From Oenanthe sinensis (Eukaryota > Streptophyta > Magnoliopsida > Apiales > Apiaceae), in NCBI GenBank assembly GCA_028671895.1, contig CM053810.1:60699501-60763500 (forward strand): 64,000 nt of DNA, read 5' to 3'. Below are positions 33,777 through 45,498 of the stretch, one piece after another. How positions within the stretch are numbered: the first letter of the stretch is position 1; each line of letters starts with the position of its first letter. The notes under the pieces are model-generated. The model saw nothing but the letters and a program-made list of their open reading frames with translations, made no database searches and had not been told where the DNA came from. The translations under genes were made by a program, and so were the position numbers.

Positions 33777-35304
33777 ACTACCCCCCGATTCCTCCTCGCC
33801 ATTAGCGATGCGAGGTGGAATCAGATAACAATTGATGCCAAAAATCTTGCATGCGAAGCGACCAGAAGAAGGCTTCTAACAGAGATGCGAAGCGAACCGC
33901 CCAGCCTTTGTGGAATTGATAGTCTTTTAGTGATGATCCATCCTGACAGCGATCGGGATATCAAACGGACCGAGCTGGCCACATAACACCCTTCTAACTT
34001 CAGGACAATTGAAGTGGTTTCTTGTGCGAAACGAGCTCGAATATAGCCGTTGGAGGTGAGACTACACACTGTTACCATGTGGTCGCATGTATCTGATCAA
34101 GATGGGTGGCCAAGATCGTGCCACGTGACCTGGTCATTTCTCTCTCCTCAGTTGCCTATAAATAGGTGGACTTTCCAATCATTTCTAATCATTTCCAAAA
34201 TCATTTTCGAGATTTTTGTCTGAATTGCTCAAGGATCAAACAGTGGTTTTCCAGCTGATTTTCATGCCCAGAATCCAAGTGCGAACCAGATTTGTTCATC
34301 CTTCTTTGCCGGAATCTTCAAGCGAGGCCAGCCTCAGTCAACACTCATCCAGCGATTCGAGCCCCCCTTCTCACAGCTAAGGTAACGACCCGAACTCATT
34401 ATTTTTGTCTTCGTTTTTCCTTGCATCCATATATAGAGCATTTTAGTTTATCCATGTATATGATCTTCATGCGATGCGACCCTACTCCCCGGGTCGCATC
34501 ATCACACACTCCCTCACTTTCCTTCGCGTCACGATCTCGTCTTTAGATTTAGGAGCGGCTCGTGTGCGATGTGAGGACACTTAGATTTCTTTTAAATTTT
34601 CCTTTCTTCAATTTAAGAGCACACACCTTAATTGGTTCACCATCTATTTCAGATGTCGAGTGATTCAGGCACGAGCACGTCCTCGCCTCTCAGCCATTAT
34701 CCCAAGGAGTTGCGTGGCTCGGCTGAATTCCAACGCGAGCTGAACGAGATCTCGGGCACGCATCGCCATCCGAAAGTGATAGGGACAGAGATCAGCGAAG
34801 AGGCAGCGGCCAATATTGCTCGGGTCGAGCAAACGAGCTCGGACTCGTTTGTCTTGAATATGGACCCGACCTGGTCGATCGAGGACTCGGCCCGTAATGG
34901 TGATCCCAGTGCCTGGAAGCGGAAGAGGCCTGTGGTACCGGGCTCGCTTGATCTTTCATTTTTAAATCGCGGGCCGGGAACCATGTCAAAGGAGGAGGCC
35001 GAGGCAGAAATTGCTAGGCGGATCTCGGAGCGAGCCGCTCAGGAAGAAGCTGGTGAAGAGCCCATTCACCCTTGCCGAGCCATTCCCATCCATAGCGACT
35101 CGAGCTGGAGTGAGCTTGGGAGCGCGTACTATGAACCCCGCGACCCGAAGGGCAAGAGGGTTCGCGTCGAGGTTGATATAGATCACGAGGACGAGGCCAC
35201 CTCCCATTGGGTCGAATCCTCAGACAGCGAGGAGGATGACGCTGTAACCAGGTCGATCGACCTGGAGAATTATAATTTTGTGCCCGAAGATTCTAAGGAC
35301 GAGA
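33777..35304 (+). mobile_element. Partial second internal region with a truncated antisense ORF
   Basis: Repeats 22211-23735: polypurine tract, TATA box (34157-34164), leader intron and the start of the antisense ORF (ATG 34653). The ORF is open to 35304, where it is cut and fused to host sequence. Up to about 34740 the copy is close to the left one. Within the ORF the two copies then diverge strongly (for example VIGTEISEEAAANIARVEQ here against VPGTEISPEAAALIARVEQ), so this piece may derive from a different subfamily member. Confidence 0.8.
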
Positions 35305-35453
35305 AGTTGCAAAGGTTTTTCAGGCTTCTTAGGGACCAAGAATCAAGAGTAGCAGACGGTAATAAATTGTTCTTCCATTTCCAAAAATAAGTACATATTT
35401 TCAGATTATTAGTTGAGCCAAACATCACCTACATCAAGATGTCAACTGAACAA
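35305..35453 (+). repeat. 149-bp flank duplication, right copy
   Basis: Matches 20993-21141, the MIK2-like pseudogene flank. It joins truncated gypsy sequence at about 35304/35305 and leads without interruption into the pseudogene's upstream region. Confidence 0.9.
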
Positions 35454-35810
35454 TACTCTGCTTTTTTAGCTCTTCAGTTCCAACTGTAACAAAGTTTTTT
35501 TTTCTCCATTATATCTAACTCAAGATATGAGAAAGAAACCACATAGTATTTCTGCTTTTTTTGTAGAAAAACAAAGGTTGTTCGTTTATAAGATTGAAGA
35601 TTCAACGCAAAAGACATCCTTATAAGATCTTAGATTCTCTGTGTCCGGCTGTCAAAGTTAAGACTATAGAAACATTATTTTTCTTTCATATTTAAATCTC
35701 TCTTTGAATTCAGAAGCGAATCTCGATCACTCTTACACTTTTGAAAATTTCTGATATTGACATAAATCAATATAACTAAAATTTTCGACTTCTATTAACT
35801 ACTCACCCAC
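35454..35810. other. Upstream region of the MIK2-like pseudogene
   Basis: Non-coding. Matches 60300-60880 and 61141-61675, the repeated upstream segment near the intact kinase (shared TATCTAACTCAAGATATG and TTAACTACTCACCCA). It ends at the CCCAC target duplication of the next LTR element. Confidence 0.75.
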
Positions 35811-36784
35811 TGTTACACCCATAAACGGTGACTTGAGGCGCTGGCTAGCGTGGGCAGCCAAAACGCTAGGCTTAGGCCCAGGCATCGAGCATCGACTGTG
35901 GATAGGAGGTGATGAGCATTGGTGACTACACAATAGTGCCAATGGGAGTCACTAGGCGTGAGCGACTTGACATAGGAGCTGGGCGTATGTGATGAATGGG
36001 AGTCACTAGGCGTGAGCGACTTGACATAGGCGCTGGGCGTATGTGATGAATGGCAGGATTAGATATGGGATTGCTCTAAGGACTTTTGAGGGTTTTGGGT
36101 TATGCTGTTGGACCAGGGGACGGGGTTTCATGGGATGGCGAGTGCTTGCGAGGGCTGCACAATGCAGTCAGGCGCGCAAGACTGGTCGGGAGCTGGAGCC
36201 GCTCCCCTGATGAGCCCAAGGCAGGGCAAAACCAGTCATGTTGTCCGAAGAGAGCAAAAGGGTGTCTAATGGATTTGGTATCAGTATTGATTGACCCGTG
36301 CTGGGAGTCGGGCAGACCATCTATGGGAACTCTCGCTTGTGAATGACACACATAAGCAAGACTCTCCAACCATAGGATGGTGGTGCATCGAGGGAGACGA
36401 TGGCCGGTCATGCTGATAGGTACAATTGTCCAGGGGTGCGAAAGGCATAGGCAATTGGATCAGAGTCGACAAGTCCAATTGGGTTTGGGCAAAGTCAACA
36501 AGGTTGTTCCTATGGAATAACGAGGATCTTTGGAGTCAGGGCTTTGAAGAGGGTAGACGACTTGGATTATTGTGGAGACAGATTGAGAAGGGGTCTAGTC
36601 ATCAACAAGGCTGTGAACACTCAAGCAATAATGTTGGGCAGTATAAGTGTGACTATGGGTTCTAGTCAGCAACAAGGCTGTGAGCACTAAAGCAATGGTG
36701 TTAGGCAGTATAGGTGTGGCTGAGGATACAAGTCAGTAACAAGGCAGTGAGCATTAAGTGGACAGTGTTGGGCAGTATAGGTGG
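35811..36784 (+). repeat. 5' LTR fragment of the outer element
   Basis: Nearly identical to 53296-54270, then identity stops abruptly at AGTATAGGTGGA. The missing 1.3 kb of the LTR plus the primer site indicate a deletion across the LTR/internal boundary. It contains a 55-bp duplication (CACTAGGCGTGAGCGACTTG, about 35945-36055) and degenerate ~60-bp repeats (36600-36785). Confidence 0.85.
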
Positions 36785-37891
36785 AACTTCCAACGCTTGG
36801 GGAACTTCCATAGGTCAAATTGCACATGTTGGGGTGGACCAGAGTTGAGTTATGATCAGGAGTAGGTACTATGTCAGGAAATCTGGGGTAGACAGATGTG
36901 GCAAGGGTATAAGGCTTAGATCATACCATTGAAATCGTTTGGGGGCCTCATAACGCTTTATAGAAAATGAGAGAATTTGTGATTGGAGGGATATAACTAG
37001 TTCTAAAATGGGCGATAGTAGGATCTCGACCATTGAGAGGTAGAGTCGGAGCAAGAAATCTTATGGAGATTAGATGCAGGGACAAAAATGAAGATGGGAT
37101 TGAATTCAAGGGAGTTCTCAGGGAGACTACAAACACTTAATAAGGAATAGTTGGATCAGAAGCAAAGGCTGGAGCACAAGAAGAGAAAAATCTTGGGCAG
37201 GAGTATTGCTAATGATCATGTTGAATTTGGGAGAATTCATGTGAATACTGCAAGTACTGGGAAACTTCTTGTTAGGCAGAACCTTGGGGAAAGGAGGAAG
37301 CAACATGGAGTTAACAGAAGGTATTGTAGTGACTTTCTAGGTTGAAAGATCAGGGGCAAAAGGCCAAGGTCTAGGCAACTAGAATTAAGTCCAAATTGTA
37401 TTTGGCAAAGAAGCTTCAAATGGAAATGACAGGGGATGCTGAGTGTAGGGTAGATAGTGACGACTACCAAGCCCATAGATGATGCACTAGCATACTTTCA
37501 TAAAGGCACAGAGTGCAGGGCATAGATATTGGAGTAGGCATTCGTATGCGAAGCACAGAGTGTGGAACTGGCTGAATGTGTTGGTTTGTCATTTCTAGGA
37601 TGGAGTTATTAATGAGTTTAGTTATATAAGCTCAATCCAGTGAAAGGAAGTCGTGGTGGGTACCTTTTTGAGGGGCCATGGACTGTTTCATTTGGTGTCT
37701 AAGGATAGTTTCCATAAATTATATTTAGAAGTGTCTCTGGAGGATGGAGGCATTATTTGTGTATAAAATAGCACAAAGAATGGACATGGAAGCGAAACAA
37801 TCAAGGAGTTAAGCCCTTGGGAAATGTGAGGCGATTTGGTTGTTAGAGTTTAATGTTCATATATCCTTGGACTGGTATGACAAATTGTTGC
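36785..37891 (+). other. Residual internal sequence of the outer element, left part
   Basis: About 1.1 kb without a recognisable ORF. It continues beyond the SIRE insertion at 52581. Direct stop-rich reading in all frames suggests decayed pol sequence, but I could not match a domain. Confidence 0.5.
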
Positions 37892-37896
37892 TAGGT

Positions 37897-39121
37897 TGAA
37901 AGGCATAGGTGTACTAACTTGTAACACTTAATTACTATGTAACTCAACTAGGTAAAAGATAAAACAACAGCAAAATAAGGGAAACTGAAGAAGCACATGG
38001 AATCAATCAACTGAAGAAATGGTAATGATACTTGGTAACTACAAGTAACTAATTTGGTTAATCAAGAATGCCTAAGTGAGAAGAAGTTCAATCTCAGTAT
38101 TGCTCATGCCCTAACTTATCTAATGGAGAATCAAATTAATGTCAAAGAAGTATCAAGAAGACCAAAGTGATTTCATGTAATGTATCTCAACAACGGGATA
38201 ATGTAAAGGTTAATCAACAAATGAGAACTGACATTCAGAAGCAAGAACCCCTACAAGACTAGTCACTTATGAACCAGACCATTTCATCAAGTGTCAGGAT
38301 ATTGGAGGCAAGTTCATGTCAGTAATAGAAGATCTCATTTGAATTGAGTGAGGAAAAGAAATTGAAGAAGCTAGGGAAAGTTGCTCATAAAGGTTAATCC
38401 ACAATTAGTCACTAAAGAAAGTCAACATTGGATGAGTGCATATTTGCTAAGGCAAATGTCGATCCACAGCAGATCGAGATGCGGATCGAGATTGATAATT
38501 GAAGAAAAACATTGCAAGGCAAATCTCGATCCATGGCAGATCGAGATCGAGATCGAGATTCTCACAGATCGAGATCGAGATTCTCATAGAACGAGATCGA
38601 GATTTTTACAGATCGAGATCGAGATCGAGATCGAGATGGGTCCAGGCCGAGATCGAGATGCGGGTCGATATGTAGCATTTAATGTTCAAGGGACAAGTGG
38701 CTTATTGTGAACGGTTGATCCAGAGTGGTTGGGAAAGTACTTTTTGTTGTCGAGTCCTGATTGGGCCACGTACACAAAAAGGACAAGATCAAGACTACAC
38801 GACATTATAAAAGCAGCACTTTGTTTTCATTTGTATTAGAATTTTTATCCATCTCTGTATTTCTACGATATATTTCAAGAGAGAGCATTTACTGTAAAAC
38901 AATAGTGAGAGAGAGGAGCAGTTGAATCAAGCTTTAATTGCTGTATTTATTGTTCAACTGATCATGATGCTTTTATGAATGTTGTAGCAAATCCCTCAAT
39001 GAATATAAAGATATATTCTTGAAATTTTGTGTCATCATTTATTACCTGCATATTTATATATTCTCTCATTACTTTTAAAAAGTTGTATTCACCCCCTCTC
39101 TACAACACTTTGGACCTAACA
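37897..39121 (+). repeat. 5' LTR of the SIRE element (1225 bp)
   Basis: Starts TGAAAGGCATAG and ends TTTGGACCTAACA. It contains a GATCGA-type simple repeat (38465-38675) and a TATA box TATAAAA at 38806-38812. It differs from the 3' LTR by a few substitutions and by copy number in the simple repeat. Confidence 0.95.
38465..38675 (+). repeat. GATCGA minisatellite in the 5' LTR
   Basis: Interrupted runs of ATCGAGATCGAGATC, about 130 bases upstream of the LTR TATA box. Related arrays lie in the 3' LTR (51895-52120) and in front of the env-like ORF (45850-46000). Confidence 0.9.
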
Positions 39122-39123
39122 AT

Positions 39124-39136
39124 TGGTATCAGAGCC
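39124..39136 (+). promoter_or_regulatory. Primer-binding site of the SIRE element
   Basis: TTGGTATCAGAGCC, two bases after the LTR: the standard copia complement of the initiator methionine tRNA 3' end. Confidence 0.95.
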
Positions 39137-39626
39137 ACTGTTAAACACATCTAACAGAGATCCTACCGTGTTGTTTGAGTTGGTTCTTGAAAATCCCAAA
39201 TCCAATTTTTTTTGAAGTTTGTGCCGAAAGATCTAAAAAGTTCTGAGTCATGGTGTAAGGAATATTTGTACAACATTCTAAAACGTTGTACTTTAGAGCT
39301 TTGTGGGTTTTTTGTGATAAAAAATCTGGTTATAAAAGAATATTTGATTGGTTAACTAGGTAACTTGAATCAACTGTTTGACTGAACAAAAAGGACATAT
39401 TCGAACTTCTGTCAACTAGAAAGTGGACAACTTTTTTGTTTGGACTTGAAAAACTGGTGGACCCTGCTACTGTTCCTGTGATTAGAACTAACTTGCTTGA
39501 ATCTTAAGTGCAAAACCCATTGGATATTAAGTGTTGGATATTTAAAGTGAGATAATCAAATTTTCAAGTAAATACAATTTATTGTAATTTGAAAAGTGTA
39601 TTATCTTAATTTTAAACTTTATTAAA

Positions 39627-42178
39627 ATGGCCACCGCACACAGATTTAAGATACCTCTGTTTGATGCACAATATTATGACGAATGGACCGGAAGGATGAA
39701 AGCCTACCTTGAATCAATAAACAAGGTATACTTGAGAATATTGGAGAACGGTCCATACATACCCATGAAAATTGAGCCAGAGCGAATGGAAGGAGGGATA
39801 CTAATACCATCCCGGTCTGTTCCTAAAGAGGAAATGGAGTTTTCAGACGCAGATAAAGAATTGGTTAGTATGGATGAGTCGTTACGCAACGTCATAATTG
39901 AATCCCTAGACTCAGAGTACTATGTTCAGATAAAGGGATTAAAAACAGCTAAAGCCATGTGGGATAAACTGGCTGTAGTGATGGAGGGGACCGAGGAAGT
40001 TAGAGATAATCACAAGCGCATTCTGATATCTGAATATGAATCGTTCAGATGCGAACGAGAAGAAAGTGTAGCAGATATTTACAAACGTTACAGTAAATTG
40101 CTTATCGAGCTGAGTATAAGAGATAAAGTCTATCCACTGGCAGATTCAAATATCAAGTTTCTCTTGAATTTGCCTAAACATCTGGAACACAGGATCATTG
40201 CCATTCGAGAGTCAAGAGACTTGAAAAATACTTCTCTCGAAAAGCTGTATGGTGTTTTAAAGACCTACGAGCTGGAGCAGGAACAAAATAACAAATGAAG
40301 ATCCTACAATAGTGGAGAATACAAAGCGGTAAGTGAGTCTGGACTTGTAGCTAAAGAGTCTGCTGTAAAGGAACTTGCAGCTGTCTCATTGAAAACTGCT
40401 AATCCTGAAAGGGTGGTATTAGACATTGAAGATCCATCCGAAGAAAGTGAGGATGAATACTATACCCTTGAAGAGCTGGACAAATTAGAAGACAAGTCAT
40501 ATGCTTGTATTGCTCGAGAATTTGCTCATATCACCTTCAGAAAGTCAAGAAGAGGTAATGACGATTTGGTAGTTCTTTCAGCCGAAGAGGCAGCAGCAGC
40601 AGCAGAGGCAGTAGTGTAAGTGGTCGGGGAAGTTACAGCGGTCGAGGTAGCACATCTAATAGTGGCTACAGACCTAACCTGGTAGACAAGAACAAGTTCA
40701 GATGCTACAACTGCAATGAATTGGGGCACTTTGCAACAGAGTGCAAGAAGCCCAAGTACGTTCATCCCAAGGAATCCTATGCTGATCTGAAAAAGAAATA
40801 TGATGCCTTGGTTAACAAGAAACAGAAGGGAAGCCGGGCATATGTTGTGACTGAAGGGAAGGGTTGGGACGAGTCTGATGAAGATGAAGATCAGGAGCTA
40901 TGCAACTTCGCTTTAATGGCAAGATCTTCAAAACAATCAGAGGTACCAATTCTAACCGTAAATGAAATGTCTATTTCTGAGTACCAAATTGAATTAGCTG
41001 CCATGACTAAAGACATGTACAATCTCCAACTGAATCTAATCGCTGTTAATGAGGAAAATGCTAAACTCTCACTTAAAAATAGACTTCTCGAGGCCAGGGT
41101 AGAGGAATTAGAATCAGGAGAAAGTACAGAAAGGCAGTTAATGAATCAGGTAGACGTTTTAGAACACAAGCTTAAGATTAGGGAAGACCTTAACGAAGAA
41201 CTTAAAAATGAATTAGCTGAGCTTAAAATAACATGTCAATCTTTTAAAGAAGCAGCTAATAAAGTTTTCGTAGAAAGGGACATGTACATGAAACTGGCAG
41301 GCAAGAGTAAAAATGAAAAAGTAAACATAGGACTTGACTACACACAGAAAAAGAAAAATAGAGCTGCTGAGTTGTTAGAGCCAGTGTTAGTCAAAGAAGA
41401 TGTGCCTGAGGTTCTAGTGGATGTTAGAAAACCTATCTTTAAGCAGTTTGAGCCTAGGACCATAGATCCTGTTACTATTAAAATTGAACATGAGATTAAA
41501 ATGGAAAAAGATTCAGAAGAAAAAGTAGTAGAACCTATAACTTCTAAGAGAGCGAGTAAGATTGCTTATGCTAAGAGAGGTGTAGGAACCAAGGAGGCTA
41601 AGACGGTGTCATATAAATAATGGGTAGCAGAGTCAGACCAAAATAAAACACCTGTAGAGGCAGTTAAAACTGAACCTGTATCTGTATCTACATCTACACG
41701 AGCTAAGAAGGCATGCTATATCTGTAATCAAACTGATCATTTGTCTTACTATTGCCCGTCCTATGTAGAGGAAGAAAAACCTGTTGGTTGTAATACCATG
41801 CCTACAACTACTGCTTTGCCTAACATGTATGCAAATCATGCCAAATGCAATAATCCTAATTGTATGCCATGTGCTGTAAACATCATGCATGCTTATTTTA
41901 ATTTGATGAATACTGCTAGTGCATCTGTTGAACATACATTTAGTAGTGGTAAGAAAAAGCATGCTGGGTCAAAGGCTAAGACTTCAAGTCCTCCTAAAGT
42001 TAGGAGTGACCAGTCTACTCCCAAACCTGACAAACCAGTCAAGGTTGACAAGGGAAAAGACAAAGTCAAGATGAATGCCCCTGATGGCAACAAGGCAAAG
42101 CCTTCTGTATCTGAAAAGAAAAAGAAAATTATTGATGCCGGGCCCAAACATCATTGGGTTCCGAAGAATGCCTAACCT
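39627..42178 (+). pseudogene. SIRE gag
   Basis: ATG at 39627. The capsid region (FDAQYYDEWTGRMKAYLES, MWDKLAVVMEGTEEV) runs to a stop at 40296 and continues in frame to 40619. A frame change at about 40540-40620 (in a CAG-rich stretch) leads to a zinc knuckle CYNCNELGHFATEC (about 40708-40750), a long coiled coil and a second knuckle-like CYICNQTDHLSYYC (about 41714-41755). Another in-frame stop is at 41618. A 1-base loss near 42165 breaks the WVPKN to CLTFLDLQ transition into pol. Gag would form the virus-like particle; this copy cannot make it whole. Confidence 0.85.
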
Positions 42179-45100
42179 TTCTGGATTTGCAGGGCAGTGA
42201 ACAGGAAAAGAGTAAAGTCATATGGGTGCTGGACAGTGGAGCATCAAGGCATATGACCGGCAATAAGTCCCTGCTAACAGATTTGGTGTTGAGAGCCAGC
42301 TCCGTGGTTACTTTTGGAGATAACAGCAAAGGTTACACCCGGGGATATGGCAAGATTGTTTATGAAAATGTTATCATTGAGGACGTGTCTTTTGTGGAAG
42401 GATTGCGACATAATCTTCTCAGCGTTAGTCAGTTCACCGACAGGGGTTTTGACGTCAACTTTGGGAAGCATGATTGTTCGATTCGAAGCAAAAAGGATGG
42501 AAGCCTTGCTCTCAAAGGAGTAAAGAAGTCAAATTTGTTCATAGCCGACATGAATTCTGCTGATCAGTCTGAAGTCACGTGTTTCCACAGCAAGGCTCCT
42601 GCTGATAAAAGTTAGCTATGGCATAAAAGATTATCTCACCTGAACTTTAAAGCAATGAATAATCTCGTAAGGAGAGAATTGGTGAGAGGGCTGCCGCAGA
42701 TGGAGTTTACTCCAGATGGACTCTGCGAAGCATGTGAGATGGGAAAATCGAAAAGAGCCTCGCATAAGGATAAGCAAGTGAATAGCATTACCGAGCCCCT
42801 ACAACTACTTCACATGGATTTATTTGGACCCGTTAATGTTATGTCAATGTCAAGGGAAAGATACGCGCTGGTGATTGTCGATGACTTTTCCAAATACACA
42901 TGGGTGATGTTTGTGACATCGAAAGATGAAGTGCCACATGAGATCATTAGGCATGTACTGGTAATTGAAAACGTAGCAAGTCTGACTGTGAAGACTATCC
43001 GATCCGACAACGGGACAGAATTCAAGAACTCAGTGTTAATGGATTTCTATATATCTAAAGGGATCAGACGACAGTAGTCAGCACCGAGAACACCGCAGCA
43101 GAATGAGGTGGTAGAAAGGAAGAATAGGACACTGGTTGAAGCAGCTATGACAATGCTGTATGAGTCAAGACTTCCTTTGTATTTTTGGGCTGAAGCAGTT
43201 AGCGCCGCTTGTTATACACAGAACAGAACCCTGATTATAAAGGACTATAATGAGACGCCGTATTATCTTATGAATAAACAAAAACCATCTATCAAGTACT
43301 TTCACGTGTTTGGTGCCAAATGCTTTGTGTTAAGAGACAATGCACAACTTGGAAAGTTTGATGCCAAAGCAGATGAAGGGGTTTTCGTTGGTTATTCTCT
43401 TGAAGTAGTAGCAGCGTACAGGGTGTTTGTGCTTAATGATCACAAGGTGGTTGAAAGCCTTAATGCCACATTCGACGACTCAAAGCTCCCTTCTATACTA
43501 AAGGAAGACAGTGAGCCCACTTCCCTAAGATTTGAAAATATGGATATTGATGAAGTGGATACAGTTCCTAAGTCTGTAATGCAGGGTAGTGATCCAACGA
43601 TAAATAATGTAATTAATCAAGAGTCTAGTGTTTCGCCAATACAAAACACTAGGGCTGAGGGATCACCTTCCGTTAAACCTGGTACTAACTCAGGGGGAGT
43701 AAGTATGCACTCAGGGGAAACAGCTCACTCAGGGGGAGCTAGTACTAGCTCAGGGGGAGCTAGTGGAAGTGCTTCTAGACTAAGTCACCTTCACTTACAA
43801 GATCAAGCTGAGTCATCAAGAACATTTGCTAGGGATCGTACTTGGAACAAGGACCATCCGTTTGAGCTAATTATTGGTGATCCAGATGCCGGAGTGACTA
43901 CTATATGAAAAGCTAGAGCTGAAATTGCCACTGAAAATGAATGTCTATACTTAGTGTTCCTTTCCCAGATGGAACCTAAAGTGGTGGAAGAAGCTCTAGA
44001 TGACGCTGATTGGGTGATTGCTATGCAAGAGGAACTCAATCAGTTTGAAAGGCAGAAGGTGTGGAAGCTGGTACCCAGACCAAAGAATAGATCTGTTGTT
44101 GGAACAAAATGGGTATTTAGAAACAAGCTGGATGAAAACGGACTTGTAACACGAAATAAAGCTCGCCTGGTTGCTAAGGGTTATACTCAAAGAGAAGGAA
44201 TTGATTATGATGAAACCTACGCACCAGTAGCAAGGCTAGAGGCAGTAAGGATGTTCTTAGCATTCGCAGCACATCATGGTTTTAAAGTCTATCAGATGGA
44301 TGTCAAGAGTGCATTCTTAAACGGTGAACTGGATGAAGAAGTGTATGTCGATCAACCTCCCGGGTTTGTCGACAGCAAATACTGTGATTATGTTTATCGT
44401 CTCTTCAAATCAGTATATGGCCTTAAGCAGTCTCCGCGGAAGTGGTATGAAACTCTGTCAGACTTCTTACTAGAAAGTGGTTTCACTAGAGGAGTAATCG
44501 ACAAGACGCTTTTCTACAAGAAATGCAAAGATGATCTAATAATGGTACAAGTATATGTGGATGACATTATCTTTGGGTCTGCAAATGAGAAGCTGTGTGC
44601 TAAATTCGCAAAGTTAATGCAATCGAGGTATGAGATGAGCATGATGGGAGAGCTGACGTTCTTTCTGGGTATTCAAGTTAGTCAGAAGAAGGACGGGATA
44701 TTTATCTGCCAGACCAAGTACATTCATGATCTATTGAAGAAATATGGTCTGGAAGATGTATCACAAGCTAAGACTCCTATGGCAACAGCCACGAAGCTTG
44801 ACGAGGATAAAGCGGGTAAACCTGTAGACATCTCAAGCTATCGAGGTATGATCGGCTCACTTTTGTATTTAACTGCTAGCAGACCTGATATTATGTTCTC
44901 TACATGCTTATGTGCAAGGTTCCAAGCGGATCCTAGAGAGTCATATCTCATAGCCGTAAAGCGTATTTTTAGGTATCTCAAGGGAACATCAAATCTCGGG
45001 ATTTGGTACCCAAGAGATACATGGTTTAATTTTGTTGGCTATTCGGATTCAGATTACGCAGGTTATAGAATAGATAGGAAGAGCACTTCAGGAAGCTGTC

Positions 45101-45498
45101 AGTTCCTTGGAAGAAGGTTGGTGTCTTGGCAAAGCAAGAAACAACACACAGTATCTACCTCGACAGCTGAAGCAGAATATATTGCTGCTGGAAGCTGTGT
45201 GGCCCAAATACTGTGGATGAAGAACCAACTCAAGGACTACGGTGTGGAAGTATCTAAGATTCCTATCATGTGTGACAACACAAGTGCTATTGCAATGACC
45301 AACAACCCTGTGGATCACTCCAGGACCAAGCACATTGATATCAGGTATCATTTTATTAGAGAGCATGTAGAAAATGGAACTGTAGAGTTGCATTTTGTGT
45401 CTACTGAACTTTAAATAGCAGATATATTCACTAAACCTTTAGACGAATCAACATTTTCTAGATTGGTTGGTGAATTGGGGATGCTTAACACCTGTTAG
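42161..45498 (+). pseudogene. SIRE pol: protease, integrase, reverse transcriptase, RNase H
   Basis: One frame from CLTFLDLQ to the end after GMLNTC. Aspartic protease WVLDSGASRHMTG (about 42223-42260); pre-integrase LWHKRLSHLNF; integrase with HMDLFGP, RSDNGTEF and QQNEVVERKN; reverse transcriptase [13 protein letters not shown] to [12 protein letters not shown] (about 44548-44580); RNase H SDSDYAG and [10 protein letters not shown]-terminal ADIFTKPLDE. Stops at 42613, 43075, 43906 and 45412 interrupt it without frameshift. At least some fit a CAA/CAG/CGA to stop change (for example TEL*IADIF, where the family usually has Q). The usual QQNGVVER appears as QQNEVVER. Confidence 0.92.

Noticed and set aside
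36086..36665. ORFs conserved between the two outer-element LTR copies (also 53571-54150)
   Set aside because: Conservation is explained by LTR identity. No protein domain, and frames on both strands are equally conserved.
38381..38710. ORFs rich in EIEIEI or DRDRD across the GATCGA array (also 51816-52164)
   Set aside because: They are translations of a simple repeat inside an LTR, upstream of the TATA box.
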